Assembly (NCBI GenBank): GCA_037447655.1 | Contig: JBBHKE010001469.1 | Span: 29,575 to 93,574, forward strand | DNA length: 64,000 nucleotides | Direction: 5' to 3' | Source: Zygnema cylindricum | Taxonomy: Eukaryota; Streptophyta; Zygnematophyceae; Zygnematales; Zygnemataceae | Part shown: piece by piece, positions 32,375 to 44,757 of the stretch | Position numbering within the stretch: position 1 is the first letter of the stretch | Layout: every line of letters begins with the position of its first letter | Notes under the pieces: model-generated | What the model was told of the DNA's origin: nothing | What the model saw: the letters and a program-made list of their open reading frames with translations, nothing else | The model's database searches: none | Position numbers and translations under genes: made by a program

Positions 32375-35300
32375 GGTTATGGGCCCACCCTCTAGGGTGC
32401 CCACCTTCAATGGATCTGGGTTCATCAATTGGGAAGCCATGATGATGGGGGCTTTGTGCGAAAAACGATACTGGGGTATCGTTAGTGGACAAGTGAAACG
32501 TCCACCTTCGGGAACTCCACCAAGATTTGGAGGAGTAAGGTTTCCTGAAGCATCGACTTCTTTTTCGAAGGAGGCAAATGATGAGGACAGCAGTGTGTCC
32601 AAAAATGGGAAATGGAAGGAGACACCCCTTACTCTTATAGCCACGGCACCGAGAGCGGCGGTAATGAAGATCACGGAGAACGATACTCAAATGTGGGAAG
32701 ACGTAAACATGGCTGCCAAGAACTTCATTCTAAGGCACCTCCCTCAAGCTTTAGCCACCCCTCACCTTCTCATTTACAAGGCCGAGGAGTTGTGGGTGAG
32801 TTTGGTGGAGATCTATAGAGCTATTACTATTGAGGAGCTATAGTTGGCTGAGCAAAAGCTAGTGAGTTACACTTACAAAGGAGGAAAGATGTTAGATTAT
32901 TGTAATGATCTTTCTTGTTTGTAAATGGAGATGGAAAGTGCCAAGTGGACAGGTACAATGAAAATGAAAGTTAACACTCTTATCATGAAGTTACCAGACG
33001 TGTACAGGAACATAGTGTACCGAGTACAGGAAATGCCTGATAGTTCATGGAAATGGAACACTGTGGTCCGGATGATACTTATACATGAAAACACAATGGA
33101 GATTAAGAGAGGAGGAAAGAGCATTCAATCTCTAGCTGCAAAAAGGGACCAATGGGGGAAGGACCCAATGAAACCGTACAAAGGGGAAAGAGATCATTTT
33201 GGAGGACCGAGGCCTCTAAAGGGTCATTCTCATATTTGCAAAAAGTCGGGACACTTCATAACAGATTGTGTAAGGTTGTCGGAGCTGAGGCTCCAAGAAA
33301 ACCGTGGAGGGGGTTTTTTTGGAGGGAAGAAAAAGGCACTTGTGGTCACAAAAGTGACAGGAGAAACGGAGGACAAATCCTCGGAGGAGGATCGGAAGCT
33401 TCTTCTTGACGAGAGTCTGGAGGAGAAGGAGATCCCTCGGAGAAAGAAGTGTGCCCTTGGAGCTATTCAGGAAGCTCCACAGAAAGGATGAATCATTGAC
33501 TCAGGTGCATCCATGTATATGTGTCATGATAAGGAACTCTTCACTAAGCTAAGAAAAATCCCTACTGTAAAGATAGAGTATGGGGATAGGAGAGTGGTTA
33601 CTACAGATCTAGTGGGGTCAGTAGATCTTAAAGTCTTAGTGGAGGGTAAGACTTCTATACTCACATTCTCAGATGTACTCTACAATCGTCTGCTGTGTAA
33701 AAATCTTGTCTTTACGTCTATGTTAGATGATAAAGAGTTTGATACCTTTACTAGAAAGGGAGTCTTTACATCTAAGTATGGGGATAAAGTTGACTTCACG
33801 GCAGATAAGGGTAGCCAAGGAATGTTTAGGCTTAACTTGAATAATAAAACGAAGAATGATTTCTATGTTGTTGTTCCTAAGTTGATGATTTGGCATAAAC
33901 GATTGGGGCATGTGCATTTTGATAGGCTGAGGGAAGTGAAAAAGCTTGGGGTAGTAGAAGGCATTCAGTTTGGGGATAATGAAATGATGAATGATTGTAG
34001 AAGTTGTGCTCAAGGTAAGGCTCATAGACTTCCCTTTCCCAAAGCCGTCACATATAGAGGTGAGAAAGTACTAGATCTAGTCCACACAGATATTTGGGGG
34101 CTTGCAAAAGTACCTTCGGTTGGAGGAAAGAGGTTTATGTTGATAATAACTAATGACTGGTCTAGATATTCTAGAGTCTACTTCCCAAAAACAAAGTTTA
34201 AAACATCAACTTACTTCAAAGAATATAAAGCTTGTAGTGAGAAGTTGCATGGAACCCCCATTAAGAGAATAAAGAGTGATAATGGGGGGGAATATACCTC
34301 TAACCAGTATGAGGAGTATTTGAGAGATGAGGGTGTTCGACACCAAAAAACCGTACCACATAACCTGGAACAAAATGCGGTATATGAGAGGTTAAACCGA
34401 ACACTAGGAGATAGTGCATGTAGTATGTTGGCCGACATGAAAATATGATAGTGATTTTGGGCAGAGGCCAACTTTACCAACTACATTAAGAATAGAGTCC
34501 TTACCTCAGATGTAAAGGAAATAACACCTTATGAGAGGCCGGTGGGAAGGAAACCGGATATCTCTCACCTTAAAGTATTCGGTAGCCAAGCTTTACAATC
34601 TTGACACGGATAAGAAAAACTGGAATCTAGATGCTAAGGGAAAACCTGGATACTTTGTAGGATATGATGAGAATGTCAACGGATATAGAGTCTATGACTT
34701 AGCAAAGAAAGATATCATTCTGGTCAAACACCTAGTTATCATTGATGAAAGGAAGTAATTTGATCCTTTTAAATATACTAAAAAGATAAAAATCAAATTT
34801 AAGTCTTAAGGTGAGGAGGACTCTATCCTTCTCGAAAGGGACATGAGTGAAACAGGGATTGCAGATTCAGAGGAGATCCAAGACTCAAGCAATCCACCGG
34901 AAACCTCACATATTCCTTTGGACTTTGAGGAGGTAGAAGAGGAGGAACCGGAACCGGCTTCCATGGATAGGGGAGCCGATGAGACAGTAAGGAGAAATCC
35001 AAGATTTCCCTCCATTCCTGCTTCGGAGTTTGAGGGGGGGAGGAGGAGCAGCAAAAGGATTCGAGAAAAATAGGTAGCTCACAAGGTAACTAAGCTATCT
35101 CACCCAGATGAGTCTCAGTCATACTCGGAGGCAGTAAACAGTCCGGAGAAAAAAAGATGGATTAGAGCCATAAATAATGAGATGGCCTCTATCATGAAAA
35201 CAAACACTTCCGAACTAGCGGATTGTCCTTTGGATAAAAAATTGATTAGCTATAAATTGGTGTTTAAACTAATCTAGAACCCAGATAATACTATTGAGAG

Positions 35301-36748
35301 ATATAAGCCTCGATTGGTAGCAAAGGGGTTCACCTAAAAGGAGGGGATTGACTATGAGGAGACCTTTGCTCCAGTTGTTCGATTCCAATCAGTAAGGATT
35401 CTCCTCTGTCTAGCAACACTGGAAGACATGGAAACACACCAGATGGATATTAAGATCGCCTTACTCAATGGTGAGCTAGAGGAAGAAATTTTCATAAGGC
35501 AACCATAGGGATTTGTGGAGGAAGGAGAAGAGAGCAAAGTCTGCTGGCTCATAAAGTCCTTATATGGACTGAAGCAGGCTCCTCGACAGTGGAATAAAAA
35601 ACTAAATGAGTTTCTCACCAGTCTGAGATATATCCGGATAAGCTTTGACCATTCTATCTATATGTTTGAAGATGAGAATGGTGTCATTTTTATTCCAATT
35701 TATGTGGATGGTCTGCTTGTGTTAAGTAAATCTTTTGAAAAGATCAATAAGTTAAAGAAAGATATTAGAAGCAGATTTGATATGAAATATTTAGGGGAGG
35801 AAAGATATATTTTGGATCCAAATGGATAGAGATAGGGGGAAAAGGATAATCAGACTTACTCACAAAGAAACAATAGGTAATATGTTTGAGAAATTTTAGA
35901 TGGAAAAGGCACACAGTTGTCCCACTCCCATGGACTTGATAAAAGTAAGTGATAGGAGTGTAGAAGGAGAAGTGATAATCTTAGATGATCAGATGAGTCC
36001 AAAGGAGAGAGAGTTTATGAAGTCTATTCCTTATAGATAGGTTGTAGGAAGTTTGATCTATTTTATGAACAGTACAACGTCGGGCATAACAGCAGCAGTA
36101 GGAGTCCTCAGTAGGAGTCTTAACGATCCTAAGAAGAGAGATTTGGAGGCAACCAAGAGAGTCATGAGGTATCTGGTAGGAACGAGAGAGTTATGTTTGC
36201 ATTCGGGAGGGGAGCACATTGATATCACTACTTGGAGTGATGCCAGTTATGGGGATGCACCTTGGAGAAGATGCACTTCTGGTTATGTGTTGTATGTGGG
36301 GGAAGGTGCATGCTGTTGAAGCAGTAAGCAACATTAGGTGGTTGCTCAGCCTACAATGGAGGCTGTTTACATGCCCTCTTATTCTGCTGTGAAAGAGTTA
36401 ATGTGGGTTAAGTCTTTGTTGCAAGAACTGGGGTATATGAAGAAGGGGGTGCATGAAGTGTTTTGTGATAACCAAGTTGCCATTACAATTGCAGCTAAAC
36501 CAAAACATCATTTCAAAGCTAAGCATATGGACATAAGGTTGAGTTTTGTGAGAGAAAAAGTTGAGAATAATATTGTGAATCTTGTATATAAATCTGATGA
36601 GGAAATGGTGGCTGATATGATGACAAAACCAGTGCCTTCTCCCAAGTTAAAATATTGTAGAGAAAAGTGTGGACTGAAGTTAAAGTTAGACTTGAAAATA
36701 AGGGGAGTGTTGAAATTATTAGATTTATATGGTATTTTCAAGGTCTAA
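32355..36748 (+). pseudogene. Element C gag-pol remnant
   Basis: The gag frame begins at 32355 in the LTR, passes through the PBS and stops at a TAG (32841-32843). Later fragments: CCHC knuckle degraded to CKKSGHFITDC (about 33238), protease with DSGAS at about 33500 preceded by a TGA, integrase to 34448 with VHTDIWG and SDNGGEY but an altered NAVYERLNRT region, RT with YVDG in place of YVDD (about 35705), RNase H (36053-36319), and terminal ADMMTKPV (about 36615). Many stops and frameshifts (for example about 34447, 34756, 34808, 35275, 35507, 35827, 36318). RT is predicted dead by the YVDG change. Confidence 0.9.
32375..32389 (+). promoter_or_regulatory. Primer-binding site of element C (half-tRNA type)
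   Basis: GGTTATGGGCCCACC, identical to element A and directly abutting the LTR. Confidence 0.8.
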
Positions 36749-37717
36749 ATAGTTCAGGACAAATATGAAAAGAAAAAGACGGACAACCTGCCTCCACCTT
36801 CTCTCTCTACCCACCATACTTGTTGTAGTCACTTAGGGATAGAGAGGGTGGTTGAGCCATGGATGTCATAGATCAGCAGGTAAGACTAAAGAGTGACTTA
36901 TGTCACTCTGAACAAAAGGTTGAGTCCGACAGGACTTAAACCTGCGACTGGCAGAGCCCGGCGTAGCCGTTAGCTCTAACCAATTTGTCGTAGAAGTTCG
37001 TTAGGATACATTAGGTTTGATAATTATTCAAACAATGTTCAGACCATGAATTTGATTAACGGGAGGACGGGCGAAAGAACATATAACCAAGTGTTATATA
37101 GTGCGAACTTTATCTCGCACGAAACAAATGAATTGGACATTTGTTACGACGGCCAATATTGAATGTCGATTTGTTATCCCACGGCACATATCGCTGCCGA
37201 AATCGCGGAGTGGTCATCTTTGCGGTTTGTGGACATGGAGTGACTAGACAACACGTGGAGAGATAACATTCGGTTGCGGGAATGTTGGAGAAGAGAAGGA
37301 CGAGCTAAAAGTGGACACGCGTCCACTCAATGGCCTTGCTGTACACAGGCTGTGCAAAAAGTACATCGGCCGTAGTACCTTTCTGTACCCTACAGTCATT
37401 TAATTAGTTCGTACGTCAGTAGATAAGGGTTGTCAGAGGGGATTAGGACTTAGAGAATTTGGTAGGAAGTGACTTCTCTCCCTTTGAGAGTTTGTATAAA
37501 CTTGGCATCTTTGCCACCTCATAATTAATTGGCTGGTTGTCTATTTTAAGTGATTCTTTTTTCCTACGGACTGAAGGGAGTCGAAGCTGCATAGAGGTGC
37601 TCTCAGATTGTCACTTTGCCTACTTAGGTAGCAGTGTTTGTGGCTTGATGTGGGTTAGTTAAACCCTATCTAGAGGCTTCCTCGATTCAGTAGTCTAATG
37701 GAGGACATAGAATTTCA
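36708..37717 (+). repeat. 3' LTR of element C
   Basis: 1010 bp, TATAAACT at 37495-37502, ends AATTTCA. Overlaps the last codons of the RNase H reading frame, which runs on to 36748. Confidence 0.9.
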
Positions 37718-38612
37718 TTAGAAGGAAATAAGGAAAATAATTCAGATTGTGAACTATTCTACAGTTTAAATGAGCTAAAAACTACATAGTAATTTTTTTT
37801 CTTGTTTGTTTCATGTTAAGTAAATTATTTTTTTGTTGTTTATTTCATGTTACATCTTTGTTTTTTGTGGCATTATGTATGTTTAAACTCCCTTTGCATT
37901 ATTCTGTGTTCATTACCCAACAACATTTGCCAATGTCACATGCAAGTTTGAACATACATAGTTTTATAGAAGCCCGTAAAATTAATGTTTGTCCTCTTTC
38001 CCTATTTCATTACACTATGTTGATATGCTTTGAATCCGGTTTTGCAAGAATGGGGAAAAACAATGGTGGAAAGTACAAAGACACGACATGGTAGAGAAGT
38101 AAAAGGGCGTTTTGTAGAGTGTTGTGGAGTTCTCAATATGGTAGTGTGCTGAAAGCATCCACGTCAACAATGTGAGTGTTGTGGAGTGCTCAGTACGGCA
38201 GTGTGTTGAAAGCATCCATGTTGACAATGTGGCATACGGCCATTACGAAGTCACAATAATTGTACAGCGTGCGGAGAGACGCCTCAAACTGAAGCCAAGT
38301 GGAAGTTTTCCCTCATTGTGTGTACCACTTTACATGTCACATTGTTTCGTCCACGTCTACGTAAGTCAATTTTTTAATGTAACAAGTTATTTGCGTTTGC
38401 ATCCGAATGCTCTGAAAGTTGTATGAATTTTCGCTAAAAAACAAAGTAACAAAACTAAGTTTAGGTACATGCAAAAGTACCCTTACTTAGATACTTCGAT
38501 CAAATAAAAAGTCATTTACAAAAGCGTATTTTGTTTAGCGCATCCCTTTTATGCATCTTCAGTAGTCTGCCACACGTGCAGTCTTCTTTTGGGAAAGTAC
38601 ACCTTCTTGAGC
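37718..38612. other. Spacer between element C and the hAT element
   Basis: Begins with the resumed tandem-array unit (37718-37800). A 57-bp tandem duplication (units at 38121 and 38178, GTTGTGGAGT...) lies in it. No gene recognised; a 93-codon frame at 37813-38094 has no domain. Confidence 0.5.
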
Positions 38613-39363
38613 CAGAGGTCGCAAATGGTCAACCAAAACCGTGACCGACCGTTAACCGACCGCCAGCGCCGGTTGCGGAACAGATTCGGTTGCCAAATTT
38701 GAGGGGCCAGGCGGATTCGGGCGGTTGATTCATAGAAAAAAAAAATTGGTTAAGGTCAGGCAAGCAAAAAAAGAAAAAAAAATGAATATTTTGTGCTATT
38801 TTTTTTCAACATTATTGTAATTTGTACTTTTGGAATTGTGGAAGTGCGTGACATCATGATTAACGTTGCAAGTTTGACATGGTGCTAACAATACTCATTT
38901 CGCAAATCTTACTAAAAGAAAAAGGCCGCAAATCGTAATCTATTGTAAAGTGTTAATTATGCACTTTATACGGTGTTTCCAAAAATATCTCAAATTATTA
39001 TGTCAATATCACGTGACAGATCGTAATTATTGGCTTAGTCATATATCGTACATATTTCCACAAATATATCATATTATTATGCCAATGTCACGCGACATGT
39101 AATTATTATTAGTTAATAAATCAGCAGAAATCAAACTATTAAGTCAATTTCCCACGACAAATCCTTATTATTGGCTTACTCACATGTGTCAAACAATAAA
39201 TCGATAAATTGAATTCGTATTTCATTTAAAGAAAATCGACCACAATTCAAACAAAACTTAGTCATACACTAAAATGGAGAAAAACATCTCCGCTTCCTTT
39301 AAAACTACAATCTAAAAAGAACTTCGAAAATAAAAAAATAGAGAAATTGTTAAGTATTACATA

Positions 39364-41530
39364 GTGAAAGAAAGCAGGGCCACTTCAAGTTATTTGAACG
39401 AATTTGAACATATCTATGAAGTTAAAACATCAAACAAATATATGGTAAAGGGTGTAGGTTTTGTGGCTTGTAATACATGTTTCACATTTTATCAATACAA
39501 GTTAGCAAACGGTACTTCAACAATCAACACTCACACATTTTTAGATTTGGCAGACATGGATAATTTAAGAGGACTTCTTCGTAAGTTTCTTTCAAAAACG
39601 GAGGCGAAAACAAGTGACCAATTTTTTTTTGCAAAAATGGTGGCGTTGATGTTATTTGAGGAACTTCGACCATTTTTGATAGTCAATGGTTCAAGTATGA
39701 TTTATTTTAAATTCTATTTAAGATAGCTTTAGTGTAAATGCCATTAGAACTTGTTTTGTTAATAAATTTATATATTTGAGCATCATCGCTATTTCTTTAT
39801 AAATAATTCATATTCATACGTTTATTTTTATTTTTTTTTTATTATTTGGTTTGTCATGATGTTGTTTTTTATTTGTCTATCCTTAAAAAAAAATGTTTCA
39901 TGGTTAGTAATAGTATGATATTTTCTTATTATTTTTGTTTTGTTTTTTTCCCAGATTTTCAAGCATTTTGGAAAGCATTGTTTGATGTTTGTGTTTTGTC
40001 CAACAAAAGTGTTGACATCGACCAACTACTCTCGTGCGTCAATAGCGTAAAAAACCATATTATATCTTATGCAAAAGATATTCGTGGTTTGATCATCCCA
40101 AAACTTAGAGAAAATATTGATTACAATATTCCTGTCGCATTCACGACCGATCTCCGAACCGAGACAATAAAAAGAACCTCATTCATGTCAGTAACCGTTC
40201 ATTGTATTGACAAAGATTTCAAACTTAATGCATCGACGCTTCAAGTCAATCATTTTTCAGAGGAAAAACACACCGCGGATAATGTTTTAACGGCTTTCAA
40301 ATATTGTTTGACCAATTTTTCAAGGTCCAATTTTGATCTCTGCGTTGTCGTTGTTGTGACTGATAGTGGCTCTAACATGTGTGCGGGTGAAGGTATACCG
40401 AGTATGTTGACTTGGATACCTTGTGCGAACCATGAAATTGCTACAATCATGACAACGATCTTGAATAAGAGCGGAACTTCCAAAAAACGCAAATACGATT
40501 TGGAAGTTTTTGTTTTTTTTGATCTAATTGACGCGTGTAAATCATAAGTCAAGATTTTCAAACAGAGTAATTTACAAAATCTTTTGAAAAATCTTTTAAA
40601 ACAAAAAAAGGCAACGCGGTGGAATTCTTTGCTCTGAATGCTTAAGAGTATTTACGATGCATTCAATGAGATAAGACCAATCGCTCAAGAAAAAAAAAAA
40701 ATTGATACTTTTTGCTTGTATTGATAAGACTCACTTTACCGAAATTATACGAATTTTGGAAAGGTTTCAAGAAGCGACCATAAAGTTGGAAAAATTCAAA
40801 GAACCAACTTTACCTTTGGTTTTGTTTGAACTATCGTCTCTCCATAACCATTGTAAGATAAGAAAAACATCTTACAGTGACGGTAAAAAAAAATGCCTCG
40901 CCGATTCCCCAAACTTGCAAAAATTGAAACAATTTTTTGTGAAATTTGCACTACCGAAGTGGGGCCTTCATGGGTATCATATTGTCGCGGCTCTCTTAGA
41001 TCCCCGACAAAAAAAAACCTTGAAATAATTGGGGTATCGAAAACCGAAATTGAAAGCGCAAGGGTCAAACTTTGAGAACTCGCAAACGACCTCGGTGATG
41101 ACGTTGATTTCGGTAGTCCTCAACGTATCATAAATAAACGAAAAACATCGCAAAGCATGGACGGTTTCCACAATATTTTTGGTGAGAGCGATGAGAAAAT
41201 GAGGTTCTTATTACCACCGATAAAAAAACGCTTGTTAATGACGAAATGAAACGCTATTTTGATTTAAAATTAACCAACGACAAAAAATTGAACTTTAACA
41301 TACTTGAATGGTGGAAAAAAAATCAAAAATGTACGGGCAAAAGATGGAGGATTTCCTATTCCAGTCGGTGTTGCTAAATCTATTCTAGCTATTCTATCTT
41401 CTAGCTCCATGTCCAAATGCAATTTTTCGGATGCCGGGAACACGATAACAAAGTAGAAGAGCTCACTAGCGGTCTCAAATGTTAGTGATCTTTTGTGTGT
41501 TAGATCTAACCGTGATCTTTTAAATGCATA
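39364..41530 (+). pseudogene. hAT transposase, interrupted
   Basis: N-terminal piece (39364-39723) has a degenerate BED-type zinc finger (CNTCF...NTHTF) and a helix ending RPFLIVN. After an intron-like T-rich stretch with TTTTTTCCCAG at 39955, the RNase H-fold core (to 40547) carries FTTDLRTE, SVTVHCID, EEKHTADN and VVVTDSGSN, then CANHEIATIM. A third block (40702-41028) has the L-RF-EATIKL and HIVAALLDPR signatures. The C-terminal dimerisation block is at about 41343-41527 (VAKSILAILSSSS, FSDAGNTITK, DLLCVRSNRDLL). Frameshifts and stops at about 40545, 40685, 41028, 41070, 41330 and 41455 leave it non-functional. Confidence 0.88.
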
Positions 41531-41660
41531 GTTTTTTTTTTTTTTTTTTTTTTTGTTTTTTGTTTTTTTTTTATTATTTGTTATTTTTGCTTTTTTTTTC
41601 TTTTTATTTTTTTTTTATTTCACAAATTTTTCTAGTGTTATTTTGCTTTTTTTTTTAAAC
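41528..41660 (+). repeat. Poly-T tracts at the 3' end of the transposase
   Basis: Runs of up to about 22 T with interspersed G, C or A, just after the transposase stop. Slippage-prone; assembly length may be unreliable. Confidence 0.8.
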
Positions 41661-42773
41661 CGGAATGCTTAGCTTTATCAAATTACCAAAGCGCTGCATG
41701 TATACCAAATTAAGATTTATAGATTTTGTGTAGTTTTTAAGTTTAAGGTTGAGAATTTATATAATAGAGTCAAAAATAGAACGAGGTTGTTATTTGTTTA
41801 TTTCTATATTTGATACTACAAAATAATTTTTGTTTTTTTTTGCCTATCACAATGTGTTTTTTGTTAATTGGTTTTCCATGTGAAAAACTAAGATTTTTTG
41901 TTAAGCATACATAATAAAAACTTTACATTTTTTGCATAATTCATAACATAGTATCGTAGTCGAAAGAAAAACCGTCCAAAACATGTAGCGAAAAAAATTA
42001 GATTCGCGAGAAAAAAAACGTTAACATAAGAGTTTAAACATTAATATAAGTGTTACACGCAAAGGGAGATGTACCACTACATCGCTCATTGCTGCTATTT
42101 ATAGTCTTTACTATTTAAAGACGTGGATTACAACCTGCCACGTCTCCTTGTATTATCATAGTTTTTCATTAACAGTAATAGATGCTTAACGTTAATAACA
42201 ATGAGCGTTGTAATTTTGTACTTTTTCGGTTACGGGCGGGTACGGTTAGTCGCGAGATATCGAGTTTCGGTTAATTTTTATTTTTGTAAACGCCGGTCGG
42301 TTAACGGTTAACAATTTTGGAGCGTGACAAAACCCGGTCGGGCGTCGGTTAGTCAGATTTTGAAAAAAAAAAAAGGGTCGGTTTCGATTATATAAAATTT
42401 TGACTTTTACGACCTCTGCCCTGAGCCACTTCCGCGGCGATAAAACCGGTAGCGATTAAGTTCGTTAAGGGATATCGCTGTTTCATAATGATGCCGCATA
42501 TCGTCGATACTTCATGAGAGCGGTCTCTGACGACGGGAGGGAACAGTCCGCAGTCTTGTAACATGAAGCGAGCGTCACGTCACAGGAGAATCCGACGTGG
42601 AACGGTTCTACAAACGTTTCGCTCAACTTTCTTCTTCTGGGGCAATGAAACTTGAAGAGTGCCGAGGGAACTCTAGAGAGCAATTCCAAAAGTTCCAAAC
42701 CCTAATCCAATCTTACACAACAAACTCGCCACGTGGCTCATCTACAGCACTGCCACGTGGCGTTTTCGCAGCC

Positions 42774-42869
42774 ATGGCGCCTTGGACTGCAGTCGCCACG
42801 ATCATATTTTTTTTTCTCTCGTCAATTCTGTACCGGCGAATTTTACGCGTTATATGGATTGGGACGACA
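42774..42869 (+). CDS. Copy I exon 1: hydrophobic signal-like segment
   Basis: ATG at 42774, MAPWTAVATIIFFFLSS, then a GACGACA|GTAAGT donor at the same place as copy III. The hydrophobic core is kept, but the end has drifted to a basic YRRILRV stretch, so cleavage is doubtful. Confidence 0.5.
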
Positions 42870-43172
42870 GTAAGTTACCACCTCCTTTTCGCCTCTTTCC
42901 TTCCCTCATGGCGGTCGCCACGGTGGCAGCCAATCAACTCACACGTGAGAAGTAATCTCAATCTCGTTAACTGCTTTGGATTCCATTTCACTGCAATAGA
43001 GCATTCTCACGTGTGTAGAATCACTCTTACTGGCTCCATTGGTTCCCTATCAGTCGTTATTTTCGCAAGTGTCTGTAAACTCACTCTCATTGGCCCGTTT
43101 GGATTTCGTGTCCCTGTCACATTGGATCCACACGTGCATAAAAACACTCACATTGGCTCGTGCGGTTCCCAT

Positions 43173-43290
43173 TGCTGCCGCAGGGCTGGCGCTGGTGTTG
43201 GTTGGTAAGGCGATGAATCGCTTTCCGGATATCGAATGCGATTCCTTTTGGTCGACTGCTTTTTGAACGCGACTTTTGGGGCCGTGTGAG
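43173..43290 (+). pseudogene. Copy I LRR N-cap exon, broken
   Basis: Aligns to copy III 58966-59089 (RFPDIEC matches DFPRIEC) but runs into a TGA (43264-43266) and has lost the W...CD..GRVTHV part in frame. The GTGAGTTGCTGCGTG donor region is still recognisable. Confidence 0.65.
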
Positions 43291-43903
43291 TTGCTGCGTG
43301 CACACATTATGGGGAGGGTGGAAGGGATGAAGGAATTTGGAAGAAGGCAGAGGGGAAGAGAGGGAAGGGGAGAAGGAAAGGGGCAGGGGTGAGAGGGAGG
43401 GAGGGAGGGAGGAAGGATAGATGGATGTTGATGATTGGGATGGAACGAGAGGAGGGAAGAAGTAGACGACTTTGGGGACGAAGGGATATAGGGTTAGGGC
43501 GGACAGAGAGGCGCAGGGAGAATTCTGCTTCTCCGGTGTCCCCGATTTTTCTTCTTCTCATGATCCTTTTCATTCTTTGTCTTTTTATTTTACTCGTCCT
43601 TCTTTTTAACCTCGTTCTTCTAATCCTCAAATTCTTCACCTATTTCTCCTTCTTACTCTTTTCTCGAAACCAGATGAAGGGCCATGGAGGGAAAGGGTGG
43701 AAGGGAAGCAAAGAAAAGTGGGAAACGGGTCAAAGGCCACACTTTTCTCACGTTTTTTAAACGGTATTTCCCATTTATAATCCTCTTTTCGCATAAATTT
43801 TTCCGATAACTACTTGATAGGGAAAATTAACGGAATATGTAAGCGAAAATCTTAGAATTGCATTTCTACGAAGTGCCGCAGAAAAAAACGTAAATGGTAT
43901 GAA

Positions 43904-44104
43904 TGTAATTCATTTTACGGTTGCAACAGCACACAAGCTGGTGGTTCTTGTGGAGAACATGGCACATGCTCCAATGGCACGGACGGGATGACGCCTGAGT
44001 GTGCATGCGACAATGGTTATAAACTCATCAACTCCATAAACGCATGCAAATGTACACTCATGGAACTCAAGACTCCTCATGGAACTCAAGACTCCTCGTG
44101 GTAG
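43904..44104 (+). CDS. Copy I EGF-like exon
   Basis: About 66 codons with the EGF cysteine pattern: GCNSTQAGGSCGEHGTCSNG, PECACDNGY, then NACKC. It closely matches the copy III exon at 62439-62715. A 20-bp direct duplication (GGAACTCAAGACTCCTC) lies near its 3' end before a TAG at 44102. The upstream part of the exon is missing compared with copy III. In an RLK this module would lie outside the cell, as in wall-associated kinases. Confidence 0.65.
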   Translation, partial: CNSFYGCNSTQAGGSCGEHGTCSNGTDGMTPECACDNGYKLINSINACKCTLMELKTPHGTQDSSW

Positions 44105-44447
44105 TTGCTGTACTCATGGTAGTAATGTTCTCATGAACGTAAAAAAAGTGCTTTCATGAAATGTTTACTAGAATTACTGAAATATTTAGGTACTAGGCTG
44201 CTATGGCTTATTTGTTTCACAAGAATTATGTAGTTACCCCAAATTATGTATGTTTATTACTTTTATACATGTGTCTTGGGACCGACATATAGTGATGTTG
44301 TGTTATTTATGTAAAAAATCCACCATTTACGCTTAGATTACAATATTTTAAGGTAACATCCTATCACATTATCCATATCATGTTAACTTTTTTTGAGTCG
44401 CGTTACTTTCGATGTTGTTGCTTGTGTGTTGTGTGCATTGCCAATAG

Positions 44448-44519
44448 ATTATACTACCCCACCACCAGCCCGGTCAACAGATTATACTCGTCCACCCTCC
44501 TGGACATCCTCTTCAAGAG
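44448..44519 (+). CDS. Copy I proline/threonine-rich linker exon (72 nt)
   Basis: CCAATAG|ATTATAC ... TCAAGAG|GTGAGA. Encodes a D-Y/S-T-PPP-...-TRPP type linker, present once here and twice in copy III (63082-63153 and 63607-63681). Probable juxtamembrane extracellular spacer. Confidence 0.6.
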
Positions 44520-44559
44520 GTGAGATATCTCACCCACAGTTACAACAAGGAAATTTCAT

Positions 44560-44757
44560 CTCACTACAAGAATATTGACCAGCTTTCCAATATTTATTCA
44601 AGTGCAAAAGTAAACGTATATGGCAACTTGGTCACAATGACAGGTGATGGTTGCCTTTTTCTATCCAGGATTTTGCATGATGAGGTTTACATCACTTCAT
44701 TCAAGACATATAATAGCATTCAAAATATTGGAGAACTAAATCATAAGAATCTTCCAT
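44560..44757 (+). other. Conserved frame after the linker, unknown
   Basis: Reads around SAKVNVYGNLVTMTGDG, EVYITSFKTYNSI and IGELNHKNL. Copy III has the homologous stretch at about 63735-63950 with one premature stop. The pattern of GDG, a Lys after a beta-like strand, and H-K-N-L resembles a strongly diverged kinase N-lobe, but this is tentative. Confidence 0.4.

Larger units (their letters stand above)
31366..37717 (+). mobile_element. Ty1/copia element C, complete structure, decayed
   Basis: 5' LTR 31366-32374 (1009 bp), PBS 32375-32389, internal region, polypurine tract (GAAAATAAGGGGAG), 3' LTR 36708-37717 (1010 bp). Flanks TTAAA (31361-31365) and TTAGA (37718-37722) fit a 5-bp target duplication with one change. 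It lies in the tandem array. Confidence 0.92.
38613..42418 (+). mobile_element. hAT-superfamily DNA transposon, autonomous type, inactivated
   Basis: Imperfect terminal inverted repeats: CAGAGGTCGCAAATGGTCAA at the left, and the reverse complement of CAGAGGTCGTAAAAGTCAAA at the right. The 8-bp flanks TCTTGAGC (38605-38612) and CCCTGAGC (42419-42426) match at 6 of 8. The paralogous loci near 56105 and 58208 read through this point with one CCCTGCGC-like copy, i.e. empty sites. Both subterminal regions carry many CGGTT/AACCG words (transposase-binding candidates). The transposase is inside. Confidence 0.88.
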
